Source: an uncultured Lachnospiraceae bacterium (GTDB taxonomy: Bacteria > Bacillota > Clostridia > Lachnospirales > Lachnospiraceae). From it: a stretch of DNA of 64,000 bases. The DNA is taken from assembly GCA_947167135.1 (NCBI GenBank), contig CAMVGV010000013.1, positions 1-64,000 of the forward strand, given 5' to 3'. The translations under genes were made by a program, and so were the position numbers. The notes beneath the pieces were generated by a model. The model made no database searches, was not told where the DNA came from, and saw only the letters and a program-made list of their open reading frames with translations. Below are positions 9,027 to 17,133 of this stretch, piece after piece. Position 1 is the stretch's first letter. Each line of letters begins with the position of its first letter.

Positions 9027-10070
9027 TTATCGCTGTGAAATAAGCTCTCCCGCTCTCTTCAGGAAAGCCTGTACATCCGGTTCCTCCGTACCCCATCCTG
9101 TCACAAGCCGGATCGTTATCATTCCGTTTTTCTCCGGTGCCCACTCATAGAAAAAGAATTCCTTCTCAAGCTCCTTTACAACATCCGATGGCAGTACCGG
9201 GAAAAGCTGGTTTGTCTGTGATCCGCCGTCAAACCCTATGCCGAGAGCCTTCAGTCCTTCTCTCAATTCTTCTGCCATATGATTTGCATGTGATGCCATA
9301 GAGAAATATATACTGTCACTGCCGCCTTCAAGAAGTGCTTCAAACTGCACTCCGATAAGGCGCCCCTTGGCAAGAAGCCCGCACTGCCTCTTTATCATAA
9401 AGCGGAAATGATCATCCATTTCCTTATTTTTTATGACCAGTGCTTCTCCGAACAATGCACCGTTCTTCGTGCCTCCGATATAGAACGCATCGCAGAGAGA
9501 GGCCAGCTCCCTTATGGAAAGATCGTTTTCCCTACAGGTAAGGGCGGCACCCAGTCTCGCTCCGTCCACATAGAAATACAGTCCTTTTTCCCCGCACTTA
9601 CGGGATAAAGCTTCCATCTCCGCCCTGCTGTATACAGTTCCGGTCTCCGTCGGCTGTGAAACATAGACCATGCGGGGAAGCGGTGTATGCTCGTCCTGAT
9701 ATTCCTCAAAGGCAAGGTCAATAAGCTCCGGTGTAAGCTTTCCGTCAATACCCTCAACCGTTACTACACGGTGTCCTGTTCCCTCCACGGCACCGGTCTC
9801 GTGAAAATATGCGTGGCCGCTTCTTACGGAGATCACGGATTCATAGGGTCTTAAGCTCGATGCGATAACCGTCACATTACAGGGTGTACCGCCAACCATC
9901 ATATGCACACTGCAGTCTTCAATACCTATAAGCTCCCGGATCATCCGGGCCGCGTGCTCCGAATGGCTGTCCAAACCGTAGCCGTCCGTATGCTCCATAT
10001 TCGTTTTCATAAGCGCCTCCATAACCTTCGGATGCGCTCCCTGACTGTAATCTGATCTGAAATAAATCAT
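9027..10070 (-). CDS. ltaE: Threonine aldolase family protein (PLP enzyme)
   Basis: A fold-type I PLP enzyme of the low-specificity threonine aldolase family, cleaving threonine to glycine and acetaldehyde. At 347 residues it has the usual length. YFYVDGARLG (D169, R172) is the cofactor-binding signature and K202 in IGGTKNGA is the Schiff-base lysine. HTDGYGLDSHS near the N-terminus fits the substrate site. Substrate stereochemistry cannot be told from sequence. It is flanked by Tex upstream (31 bp) and the transglutaminase-like gene downstream (16 bp). Confidence 0.9.
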   Translation of the reverse strand: MIYFRSDYSQGAHPKVMEALMKTNMEHTDGYGLDSHSEHAARMIRELIGIEDCSVHMMVGGTPCNVTVIASSLRPYESVISVRSGHAYFHETGAVEGTGHRVVTVEGIDGKLTPELIDLAFEEYQDEHTPLPRMVYVSQPTETGTVYSRAEMEALSRKCGEKGLYFYVDGARLGAALTCRENDLSIRELASLCDAFYIGGTKNGALFGEALVIKNKEMDDHFRFMIKRQCGLLAKGRLIGVQFEALLEGGSDSIYFSMASHANHMAEELREGLKALGIGFDGGSQTNQLFPVLPSDVVKELEKEFFFYEWAPEKNGMITIRLVTGWGTEEPDVQAFLKRAGELISQR

Positions 10071-10101
10071 AATACCCCTTTCAGCATTTTTTCGAATTCC
10101 C

Positions 10102-12435
10102 TCATTTTCCGTTCTTCCTCATTTTCTCCGCCATAATGTAGCCTATGGTTCCGGGAGCGTAGCTTTGCTTCCACTTATCCTGCCCCTTCTTTTCTGCAGG
10201 ACGGCTTTTCCCTGAAGCTCCGGGGGTCTGCTTTGAGCGGCTCCCGTCTTTATCGGTCATCGAAAGCGATATCCTTCCCTTCTTTTCATCTACCTCAAGG
10301 ACGGTAACCTCCACAATATCTCCGACAGAAACCACCTCCAGCGGATGTTTAATATATCTGTCCGACATCCTTGAGATATGTACAAGCCCGTCTTCGTGAA
10401 CCCCTATATCCACAAAAGCCCCGAAGTCAATGACATTTCTTACCGTTCCCTTTAGCTTCATTCCGGGCTTTAAATCCTTCATTTCCAGCACATCCGATCG
10501 GAGCACCGGCTTCGGCATTTCTTCTCTCGGGTCTCTCGCCGGCTTTTCAAGCTCCGTCAGGATATCATTAAGGGTGATCTCTCCGCAGCCTATCTCCTCC
10601 GCAAGAGCTGCCTTGTCCTTGATGCTTTTCTTAAATTTCCTTATCTTTTCTTCCTCTCTTATGCCGCAGCCTATTTTCTTTAATAGTGCTCTGGCGCTTT
10701 CATAGGATTCGGGGTGGACTGCGGTGGAGTCCAGAGGCTCCTTTCCCCCGTTTATGCGGCAGAAACCCGCACACTGCTCAAAGGCCTTCGGTCCAAGCTT
10801 TGGCACCTTCATAAGCTCCGCTCTTGAAGTGAATTCACCGTTCTTCTCCCTGTATGACACAATATTCTTTGCAACCGGGGATGAGATACCGGAGATGTAG
10901 GATAAAAGGGAGAAGGAAGCCGTGTTCAGGTCGACCCCGACGCTGTTTACCGCATCCTCAACTACACCGGTGAGGGTCTCCGTTAGCTTTTTCTGGTTCA
11001 TATCGTGCTGGTACTGCCCCACACCTATGGACTTTGGCTCGATCTTTACAAGCTCCGACAAGGGATCCTGAACCCTCCGTGCAATGGAAGCCGCACTCCT
11101 CTGTCCCACGTCAAACTCCGGAAATTCCTCGGTCGCCAGCTTGCTTGCAGAATAAACACTGGCTCCCGCTTCATTGGTTATCACATACTGAACCTTTGCT
11201 TCGGGGATCTCATGCAAAAGCTCCGAAACCACCTGTTCCGACTCCCTTGACGCCGTTCCGTTACCTATGGAGATAAGCGTGATCTTATACCTGGAAATGA
11301 GGCCCTTCAGCACCTTCTTTGCTTCCTCTTTCTTATTATGAGGTGCAGTCGGGAAGATCACCTTTGTATCAAGCACCTTTCCCGTGGGATCCACCACTGC
11401 GAGCTTACAGCCTGTCCTGAAGGCCGGATCCCAGCCGAGAACCGTCTGTCCCGCTATGGGAGGCTGCATTAATAGCTGCTTCAGGTTCTTACCGAATACC
11501 TCTATGGCTCCGCTCTCCGCCCTTTCCGTAAGCTCATTTCTTATCTCCCGCTCAATGGAGGGTGAGATCAACCTGGAATAGGAATCGGAAACAGCGGCCT
11601 TTATAAGGGGTGAGGTAAAAGGATTATCCGCTGTAATGGTCTGCTTTTCAAGGTAACTAACTATACGTTCAACCGGAGCCGATACTGATACGCTTAAAAG
11701 CTTTTCATTTTCGCCTCTGTTTACGGCAAGTATCCTGTGTCCCGCAATACTTTTCACGCCTTCCTCAAAATCATAATAATTCCGGTAAACGGAGTCCTCC
11801 CCGCTGTCCTTTGCCTCTGACCTTAGCTTTCCCTCTTCCCTGGTAAGCTTCCTTATGTATTCCCTGTATTCCGCATTATCGGATATCTGCTCCGCAATGA
11901 TGTCCGAGGCACCCGCTATGGCGGCCGCCGTATCAATGACCTCCTTTTCCGCAGCCTTCAGAATATCCTCCTTACTGTCGGACTCCGGCTTAAGCTTTCC
12001 TGTCACATACTTTTCCGCCTCCTCTTCCACAGGATGCTCCGTATCCTGCTTCAGAATGAATACGGCCAGTGGAAGGAGCCCTCTTTTTCTTGCAGCATCC
12101 GCTCTTGTCTTTTTCTTCTGCTTATATGGTCTGTAGAGATCCTCTACGGTCACCAGCTTTTCGGCGGCAAGTATGGCATCCTTAAGCTCATCGCTCAGCT
12201 TCCCCTGCTCGTCAATAAGAGCGATAACCTCTTCTTTCCTTTTTTCCAGATTTCTAAGAGCTTCAAGCCTCTGTGAGAGCATCCGGAGCTGCTCATCATT
12301 GAGACTTCCTGTGGCTTCCTTACGGTACCGTGCGATAAAGGGGATGGTATTCCCCTCATCTATAAGCTTCACGGCAGCCTCCACCTGCCACTCCCTTGAA
12401 CCGGTCTCGCCGGCAATAGTCCTAATAATATCCAT
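10102..12435 (-). CDS. tex: Tex-family RNA-binding protein with S1 domain
   Basis: A 777-residue Tex protein, usual length. It has the N-terminal helical region (IRTIAGETGSREWQVEAAVKL-type start), a YqgF-like RNase H fold (GWDPAFRTGCKLAVVD near 325-345), helix-hairpin-helix repeats (GISSPVAKNIVSYREKNG and VPKLGPKAFEQCAGF), and a C-terminal S1 domain (LKPGMKLKGTVRNVIDFGAF onward, about 650-720). Tex proteins bind nucleic acid and influence transcription and translation quality; the exact role in Firmicutes is unclear. It ends in a short basic linker, as in relatives. Confidence 0.95.
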   Translation of the reverse strand: MDIIRTIAGETGSREWQVEAAVKLIDEGNTIPFIARYRKEATGSLNDEQLRMLSQRLEALRNLEKRKEEVIALIDEQGKLSDELKDAILAAEKLVTVEDLYRPYKQKKKTRADAARKRGLLPLAVFILKQDTEHPVEEEAEKYVTGKLKPESDSKEDILKAAEKEVIDTAAAIAGASDIIAEQISDNAEYREYIRKLTREEGKLRSEAKDSGEDSVYRNYYDFEEGVKSIAGHRILAVNRGENEKLLSVSVSAPVERIVSYLEKQTITADNPFTSPLIKAAVSDSYSRLISPSIEREIRNELTERAESGAIEVFGKNLKQLLMQPPIAGQTVLGWDPAFRTGCKLAVVDPTGKVLDTKVIFPTAPHNKKEEAKKVLKGLISRYKITLISIGNGTASRESEQVVSELLHEIPEAKVQYVITNEAGASVYSASKLATEEFPEFDVGQRSAASIARRVQDPLSELVKIEPKSIGVGQYQHDMNQKKLTETLTGVVEDAVNSVGVDLNTASFSLLSYISGISSPVAKNIVSYREKNGEFTSRAELMKVPKLGPKAFEQCAGFCRINGGKEPLDSTAVHPESYESARALLKKIGCGIREEEKIRKFKKSIKDKAALAEEIGCGEITLNDILTELEKPARDPREEMPKPVLRSDVLEMKDLKPGMKLKGTVRNVIDFGAFVDIGVHEDGLVHISRMSDRYIKHPLEVVSVGDIVEVTVLEVDEKKGRISLSMTDKDGSRSKQTPGASGKSRPAEKKGQDKWKQSYAPGTIGYIMAEKMRKNGK

Positions 12436-12538
12436 CTTTTTATCTGTCCCTTATGGCTTCGTTTTTTCATTAATCAATACAACTGCCTCTTATCGAGACA
12501 GTTGTATGATATGTCCTTATATTTTTTATTACGGTTCC

Positions 12539-12555
12539 TGTCCCTCAGGGACAGT
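12539..12555. terminator. Hairpins between the symporter and tex
   Basis: The 150-bp gap holds a perfect short palindrome (ctgtccctcagggacag) after the symporter stop and a second hairpin (acaactg/cagttgt, 12479-12506). Neither has a good T-run on the minus strand, so a terminator role is tentative. Confidence 0.35.
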
Positions 12556-12585
12556 ATTCTGATATTTGAAGACAGCAGACCTGTT

Positions 12586-14238
12586 TCAGCTCCTGTATTT
12601 ATCCATATCCAGAAGCTTTTCGTGCTTTGCAACTATCGTGGTCACCACTGCGTCACCCGTTACATTTGCGCAGGTCTGCATCATACCCATAATGGGGTAA
12701 AGACCCATGATAAGGCTGATAGCCTCTGCAGGTATTCCTATCTGCGGAACCAGAAGCGCGATACATACAAGGTTTCCTCCGGGTACTCCCGGGCTTCCGA
12801 GTGACAGCACGATTATTGAAATAAAGAGTGAGAGAAGTACGCTGCTTGTAACCTCAATATTAAAGATCTTCGCGAAAAACAGGGCGGATATTATGAGCGC
12901 GATACAGCTTCCGTCCATATTTATCGTAGCTCCCAAAGGAAGCGAGAATGAATATACCTTCGGAGATACCCCCATCTCGTCGCACTGCTTTATGGATGTG
13001 GGAAGAGCCGCATTACTGGAAGCAAAGGTGAAGGCTGCTGTCATTGCGGGATAATACTTCGACAGGAAGGTAATGGGATTTAGTCCGGCAAGTATCAGCA
13101 GCAGTAACATGTATATGATTATCATAACTATGTCTCCGAAATAGATCACCGGCAGCCATAGTATCACGCTTGCCAGCTCCTTCAGATCCATCGCTATCAT
13201 CATCTTGGCCATTGAACAGAAAACGATCAGCGGTATAAATCCCACAAGAACAGTGGTGATCTTCGAGAACACCTCATAAAATGCGGCCAGAATCTCCCTC
13301 ACTATAGGGAAGTTCCTGGAAAGCACCGCTGCCGCAAGACCGAGCATCAGAGCGATAAAGATGATCTGCAGCATTTCCGATTTCTGGAACGGTGTCACGA
13401 TATCCGAAGGAACGATCCCCACAAGGGTATCCTTTATGGAAATATTTACATTTTCTCCCTTTGCCAGCGTGTCTGCGGCAGCCTCTGCCGATACCGCATC
13501 CGCAAGGGAAGGATTACCAATCGGGAATAACTGGTATGTGAAGAAGCCTACCCAGACAGCGATGATAGAGGTGATCACATACATTATAAATATCTTTCCC
13601 GCGATACGTCCGAGAGCCTTGATATCACCAAAGTCTGCGATGCTGGCGGCTATGGAGAAAAATACGAGCGGCGCAACTATCAGCTTCAATGAATTCATAA
13701 ATACTGTGTATATCGGCACAAAAAGATTTGAACTTATACCCTTGGACACCTCTGCGGGGAGGGCGGACTGCATTATAAGTCCCGTGACTATTCCCAGCAC
13801 CAGAGCGATAAGGGTGCAGATAAGTCCGGCGAAATGAGATTTTTTTGCCGTTAATAATACGGAGTTTATGCCGTTGCTGTTGGTGATACGGAGATTATCC
13901 CCGAGTATCCTGTTTATGAGTCTCTGTAAAACGGCATTAGCCTCATCATCCTCCTGATCAAAAAGGAACTCCTTTTCTATATCGGAGGCACTGAATGCAC
14001 TGCCTTTGGCTGTGAACTTAATTTTCACATTACCCAGAATCCCTCCGATTTCAATCTTCATCTGCTCTGAGGGATCCGCCGCACTGGAAATAAGCTTAGC
14101 CAGCACCTCTTCAGAAGAAAGGACGGCCTTTGCGGTTTCCTTTGACGACAGCTTATATTCCTTAAGCGTGTCACGGATAAAATCCATTCCAGCCGGTATA
14201 CTGGAAGTACTGCAGCTCAATAATATTTTTTTACTCAT
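12586..14238 (-). CDS. Dicarboxylate/amino acid:cation symporter with an extra N-terminal cytosolic domain
   Basis: Residues from about 133 to 545 form a DAACS (GltP/SstT/DctA) transporter: multiple hydrophobic helices, the reentrant serine-rich loop FTFASSNAALPTSI, PLGATINMDGS, and GSPGVPGGNLVC. It would import acidic or neutral amino acids or C4-dicarboxylates with Na+ or H+. The family is usually about 400-450 residues. Here about 130 extra cytosolic residues precede it. Their pattern (SSEEVLAKLISSAADPSE, then a beta-rich stretch KIEIGGILGNVKIKFTAKG) recalls an N-box-like helix of GHKL/anti-sigma ATPase folds, but this is by eye only and no complete ATP site is seen. The gene is monocistronic, with an extended -10 promoter upstream. 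Confidence 0.88.
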   Translation of the reverse strand: MSKKILLSCSTSSIPAGMDFIRDTLKEYKLSSKETAKAVLSSEEVLAKLISSAADPSEQMKIEIGGILGNVKIKFTAKGSAFSASDIEKEFLFDQEDDEANAVLQRLINRILGDNLRITNSNGINSVLLTAKKSHFAGLICTLIALVLGIVTGLIMQSALPAEVSKGISSNLFVPIYTVFMNSLKLIVAPLVFFSIAASIADFGDIKALGRIAGKIFIMYVITSIIAVWVGFFTYQLFPIGNPSLADAVSAEAAADTLAKGENVNISIKDTLVGIVPSDIVTPFQKSEMLQIIFIALMLGLAAAVLSRNFPIVREILAAFYEVFSKITTVLVGFIPLIVFCSMAKMMIAMDLKELASVILWLPVIYFGDIVMIIIYMLLLLILAGLNPITFLSKYYPAMTAAFTFASSNAALPTSIKQCDEMGVSPKVYSFSLPLGATINMDGSCIALIISALFFAKIFNIEVTSSVLLSLFISIIVLSLGSPGVPGGNLVCIALLVPQIGIPAEAISLIMGLYPIMGMMQTCANVTGDAVVTTIVAKHEKLLDMDKYRS

Positions 14239-14293
14239 ATTTCACCCCTTCCGACTAATAAGTGATTATCTGTCTGAATGTAATCTGTTTCGT

Positions 14294-14302
14294 ATTATAT
14301 CA
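14294..14302 (-). promoter_or_regulatory. Extended -10 promoter for the symporter
   Basis: The minus strand reads TGATATAAT, an extended -10, about 55 bases before the ATG. The -35 position is poor. An aaggggtg ribosome site precedes the start. Confidence 0.5.
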
Positions 14303-14402
14303 TAATTACTTACATATTTTTATCCTAAATTGCGTGATACAAACACCAAAAGTTCAAACGGCATTCCAAATGGTGCTCCAAATGGCCAAATGGCGCCACA
14401 TG

Positions 14403-14458
14403 ACGCACAAATGGCGTTTGAACAGAAACTACGCACAAATGGCGTTTGAACAGAAACT
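14403..14458 (+). repeat. Two exact 28-bp tandem repeats upstream of tRNA-Leu
   Basis: acgcacaaatggcg plus tttgaacagaaact occurs twice back to back and abuts the tRNA promoter. Shorter caaatggc/ccaaatgg copies precede it (14366-14400). Confidence 0.95.
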
Positions 14459-14459
14459 A

Positions 14460-14488
14460 TTGACTTTTGTTTCTCAGAATGATAATAT
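14460..14488 (+). promoter_or_regulatory. tRNA-Leu promoter
   Basis: TTGACT (14460-14465), a 17-bp spacer, then TAATAT (14483-14488), about 40 bases before the mature tRNA. Confidence 0.8.
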
Positions 14489-14528
14489 ATCATTCGTGCC
14501 GCGCGGCGGGAGTCGATCGGAACAATAC

Positions 14529-14612
14529 GCGGAAGTGTCGGAACTGGCAGACGAGCAAGACTAAGGATCTTGTGAGCGCAAGCTTGTGTGGGTTCAAGTC
14601 CCATCTTCCGCA
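14529..14612 (+). tRNA. tRNA-Leu (anticodon AAG)
   Basis: A class II tRNA of 84 bases: acceptor stem gcggaag/cttccgc, anticodon stem caaga/tcttg around loop ctaagga (anticodon AAG), long variable arm, T arm gtggg-ttcaagt-cccat, discriminator A. The CCA is not encoded. A34 implies deamination to inosine. The 3' end is the attachment site of the integrated element. Confidence 0.95.
14597..14612 (+). other. attL: 3' end of tRNA-Leu
   Basis: agtcccatcttccgca is repeated exactly at 25485-25500. The duplication of a tRNA 3' end bounding a tyrosine-integrase gene defines the element's ends. Confidence 0.92.
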
Positions 14613-14639
14613 TTTAAATTTATGATTAATTATCATCAA

Positions 14640-14685
14640 CCGTCTTTAGTGGAAAAAAACCAGTAAAGACGGCTTTTTCTTTTCC
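14640..14685 (+). terminator. Terminator downstream of tRNA-Leu, carried by the element
   Basis: Stem ccgtcttta/taaagacgg with inner tgg/cca around an A-rich loop, followed by ctttttctttt. Confidence 0.85.
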
Positions 14686-14751
14686 TTCGCTTGATTTATC
14701 TTCTTCTGTCATTTCTTGACTTATATTATTATATTACAGGTGTTTTCAAAG

Positions 14752-14840
14752 AAAAGTGTGGTAGTAAATGATGTAAAGATGTGGTAGTCAATACAAGGGA
14801 TTGAAGGAGGTCAAAATTTTAGAAATGATGTAAAATTGAG
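14752..14840 (+). other. Left arm-type integrase sites (putative)
   Basis: gaaaagtgtggtagtaaatg then atgtaaag, followed by further gtggtag and aaatgatgtaaaat copies. The same string (aaaagtgtggtaaaaagtg, atgtaaaat) recurs next to attR at 25411-25448. Paired motifs just inside both ends are typical of Int arm-binding sites. Confidence 0.6.
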
Positions 14841-14978
14841 AACATTAGTTCGGTGGCTATTTTTTGTATTTTTTTAACATTAGGTTTTACGTGGCTGTGT
14901 TTTGCTGTCAGAATGGGAGATCAAAGGAGCACCGAACGCCCGCCGGGGAATCCAAGGAGGATCCAAAAATGGATTAAC

Positions 14979-15201
14979 GGACTATATACAAGCATAGACA
15001 AAGAGTGAAAAAAGAAAACCGCTTCCACTATCCGGGGGCGGTTCTCTTTATGCCATATTATGCAGCGGGACTATTTGCGCCAGCGCAAAGGGGGGCAAGA
15101 AAGCCCGATAATAATACCCAGTCCAAAACTGGACGGAACTATATTTACAAGTACAGACAAAGGGCGTAAAAGAATATCGCTTCCAGCATCAGGAGCGGTT
15201 T
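14979..15201 (+). repeat. Diverged direct duplication of about 67 bp
   Basis: 14979-15048 (ggactatatacaagcatag ... accgcttcc ... gggggcggtt) is matched by 15135-15201 (ggaactatatttacaagtac ... tcgcttcc ... ggagcggttt). Each copy ends in a hairpin that could terminate transcription; on the minus strand the first is followed by ttttctttttt, downstream of the repressor gene. No gene is visible between 14613 and 15317. Confidence 0.65.
15074..15089. promoter_or_regulatory. Palindromic site tttgcgccagcgcaaa, copy 1
   Basis: Seven-base arms (TTTGCGC/GCGCAAA) around CA. Other copies lie at 20262 and 23653. Here it directly follows a cagcggga repeat (15063-15070). Confidence 0.7.
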
Positions 15202-15317
15202 CACCCTTCAGAGACTTCCGGCCGGACAGATCGGAGCTGGGGAGTAGCCAAAAAGCGATACACCTTTTTTCATTTCTGGAAGAAAGAAGGACGGTCAAGG
15301 TGTAGCCGGATAAAATG

Positions 15318-16094
15318 TTATTCTTTTTGATATATTTCCATAGGATCGGCGCCGACTATAAGGAAATCGCTTGAATATCCTTTAGACATAAAGGAGTTAA
15401 CTATCCCCTGTGTGCAACTTTTTATTGCGTTACATAAGCAGTGCATATTGCGGGGGCTTATGGATCCTATTACATTATCATTTTTTATTATTTTGTATCG
15501 GGGTTCAATGTGGGATCCCCGGATCATCCCGTGATCGTCTTCCCCGGGCTTTCTTTCACCGAGCCATATTTTGCAAAATTCATCACTTCTAGAAATTTCA
15601 AAATAGTATATTCCTGTGAATACATCATCAACAAACGGCATTTCTAACAATTCATTTAGTTTTTTGGATTCTGATTCTGAAAGATAATGATCCTTAATGT
15701 AGGTATATGAATCTTTTTTTGCATTGTTTATTAATTCGGATGCAGTTATCCGCAAATAAACGGCTATTTCCGTATCAATGCCGAGCTTTCTAAGGAAATC
15801 TCGGACGCTTTCATTTTCCTTCAAATCCTCATTAAATATAGCCTTTTCTTTCTCTTCCCGTGTTCTATATTCTGTTTTTCCTTCCAGGTATTCGGGAAGC
15901 ACGCCAAACGCATCAGAAAGTGCCTGGAGTGTTTTCCGGGTTGTCGTTTCTTGTTTTTCCATTCGAGTAATATTACTAACTGTAGCATACTCTTTTACTT
16001 CTTCTGCAAGCTCCGCCTGTGTCCAGCCCTTTATATTTCTTTCTGTCTTGATTCTGCTTCCCACGATTTTTATTGTGTCTTTTCTTCCAGCCAT
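15318..16094 (-). CDS. XRE-family (CI-like) repressor of the element
   Basis: 258 residues. The N-terminal helix-turn-helix (about 10-70: GSRIKTERNIKGWTQAELAE ... SNITRMEKQETTTRKTLQAL) is a standard XRE domain. The C-terminal about 170 residues are not an S24/LexA-type peptidase (no Ser-Lys arrangement seen), so release by RecA-driven self-cleavage is unlikely; an antirepressor or helper signal is more plausible. It is divergently transcribed from the early genes across a 214-bp AT-rich region with operator-like palindromes, the layout of a lysogeny switch. I do not recognise the C-terminal domain. Confidence 0.88.
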   Translation of the reverse strand: MAGRKDTIKIVGSRIKTERNIKGWTQAELAEEVKEYATVSNITRMEKQETTTRKTLQALSDAFGVLPEYLEGKTEYRTREEKEKAIFNEDLKENESVRDFLRKLGIDTEIAVYLRITASELINNAKKDSYTYIKDHYLSESESKKLNELLEMPFVDDVFTGIYYFEISRSDEFCKIWLGERKPGEDDHGMIRGSHIEPRYKIIKNDNVIGSISPRNMHCLCNAIKSCTQGIVNSFMSKGYSSDFLIVGADPMEIYQKE

Positions 16095-16174
16095 GATTAT
16101 ATCTCCTTAGTTTACAACCTTAGACGGTATTCTATTTAATGTTAATTAACTACAAATTATTTCGAAATTTAAGA

Positions 16175-16212
16175 AAATAATCGCAAATAATAGAATGTAT
16201 TTGCATTATTTA
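16175..16212. promoter_or_regulatory. Operator-like palindrome in the repressor/early switch
   Basis: aaataatcgcaaata (16175-16189) and tatttgcattattta (16198-16212) are near-perfect inverted copies (one base missing in the second). They lie between the divergent genes. A second palindrome, gttaattaac, is at 16141-16150. Confidence 0.6.
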
Positions 16213-16231
16213 ACATCATTTTCAAAGTCTG

Positions 16232-16259
16232 TTGACCTTTGTACTAAATCAAGTATAAA
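16232..16259 (+). promoter_or_regulatory. Early rightward promoter
   Basis: TTGACC, 16-bp spacer, TATAAA, ending 50 bp before the first early ATG and adjacent to the palindrome. Confidence 0.6.
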
Positions 16260-16308
16260 CTATAAGTGTAAGAAACACAACAACAATTTTTCAGAAAGGA
16301 GCGATGCA

Positions 16309-16497
16309 ATGAATAATGCAGATTTAAGAGCAAGGGCTAAGAAAAAGAGCGTCCTTCTTTGGCAAGTAGCGGAAAGGCTTAATATTTCAGATACACAGTT
16401 CTCTAAAATGTTACGCCATGAGCTACCAAAGGAAAAGAAAAAGGAAGCCCTGGAAGCCATTGAAGCCATAGCAGCGGAAAAGAATGCAGCCTTATAA
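16309..16497 (+). CDS. Small helix-turn-helix protein (Cro-like position)
   Basis: 62 residues. The start chosen is ATG 16309, preceded by agaaaggagcgatgca; upstream in-frame Met codons lack ribosome sites. Residues about 18-36 (WQVAERLNISDTQFSKMLR) form a helix-turn-helix, and the rest is a Lys/Glu/Ala-rich helix. As the first gene of the rightward early transcript opposite the repressor it may act as Cro or an early regulator. Similar small proteins are common in Firmicutes phages, but I cannot name the family. Confidence 0.75.
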   Translation: MNNADLRARAKKKSVLLWQVAERLNISDTQFSKMLRHELPKEKKKEALEAIEAIAAEKNAAL

Positions 16498-16526
16498 ATC
16501 TATGTATAAAGAAAGGCGGTGAACAC

Positions 16527-16766
16527 ATGAGAAAAAGGGCAAGCAGTACGGATCCGGCGGCGGTTGATGTGTCCGGGAAGCGGATGCTTTCACTCTCTGA
16601 GGGCTGCAGCTATTCCGGCTTAGGTCGAACGAGCTTCAGGCACTTTGCAGATGCAGCGGGGGCAACACGGAAATTCGGGAAGCGAACACTATTTGATAGA
16701 TTTGCGCTGGACAAGGCTTTCGACAGCGGCGTTCATGACCTGAAGGAGATAACGCCGGGAAAGTAA
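16527..16766 (+). CDS. Excisionase-like DNA-binding protein
   Basis: 79 residues. LSLSEGCSYSGLGRTSFRHF (about 21-40) followed by KFGKRTLFDRFALDKAFD is the winged-helix pattern of Tn916 Xis/HTH_17 excisionases: helix, turn, and a basic wing ending in a helix that names the target site. It should bend the element's end and direct Int toward excision. It lies far from the integrase gene, under early control, which is common in phages. An aaaggcgg ribosome site precedes the ATG. Confidence 0.75.
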   Translation: MRKRASSTDPAAVDVSGKRMLSLSEGCSYSGLGRTSFRHFADAAGATRKFGKRTLFDRFALDKAFDSGVHDLKEITPGK

Positions 16767-16803
16767 AAACCCGCCGGAGCCGGGAAGCAAGGGCGGGCTT
16801 TTG
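16767..16803 (+). terminator. Terminator after the excisionase gene
   Basis: acccgcc/ggcgggctttt with a 15-base loop. It separates the regulatory genes from the replication module, so read-through or antitermination may be a control point. Confidence 0.7.
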
Positions 16804-16847
16804 GGAAAGTTTGACCTTCGTAGGCTGTCCTACGGCGGTCGAAAACG

Positions 16848-16864
16848 CATTGACAGTTTAGCAC
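16848..16864 (+). promoter_or_regulatory. CATTGACA site S1 ahead of the replication module
   Basis: cattgacagtttagcac. Related sites occur at 22827-22843 (minus), 24199-24215 (minus) and 24232-24248 (plus). It contains TTGACA but no -10 at the right distance, so an operator is more likely than a promoter. Confidence 0.5.
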
Positions 16865-16920
16865 ATTGAAGCCCATTCTTCAACGCTATGCAGCGGGGGA
16901 AGGGCTGGAAGGATAGAAAA

Positions 16921-17133
16921 ATGGAAGGATATATATACAGGGTTGAAATTAAAATCGGATACCATGAGGTTATTTTTGATTTTCCTGGAGCCGTTGGCGC
17001 TTTGGAGTTCATGCACTCAGCAAAGGCAAATTATAAGGCTTTAGGAGATAAGGAAGAGCGGTTCAAGGTCGTTATGGTTTTGCTGGATTCCGGCAACGTC
17101 CAGGACGCAACAGCTATACGAGGGGGGTGCTGA
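16921..17133 (+). CDS. Small protein of unknown function at the head of the recombination module
   Basis: 70 residues from ATG 16921 (ggaagg nine bases upstream). An in-frame ATG at 16888 would add 11 basic residues but has a weaker site. The sequence (YRVEIKIGYHEVIFDF ... ALEFMHSAKANYKAL) looks like a small alpha/beta fold. Similar small proteins precede Gp157 genes in siphophages. No function can be assigned. It runs into the next gene with a one-base overlap. Confidence 0.65.
   Translation: MEGYIYRVEIKIGYHEVIFDFPGAVGALEFMHSAKANYKALGDKEERFKVVMVLLDSGNVQDATAIRGGC

Noticed and set aside
10430-12562. Several serine/leucine-rich plus-strand frames opposite tex
   Set aside because: They are codon shadows of a well-supported minus-strand gene.
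16195-16308. Longer N-terminus for the Cro-position protein
   Set aside because: The extension has no ribosome site and covers the early promoter, while a strong aaaggag precedes the ATG at 16309.
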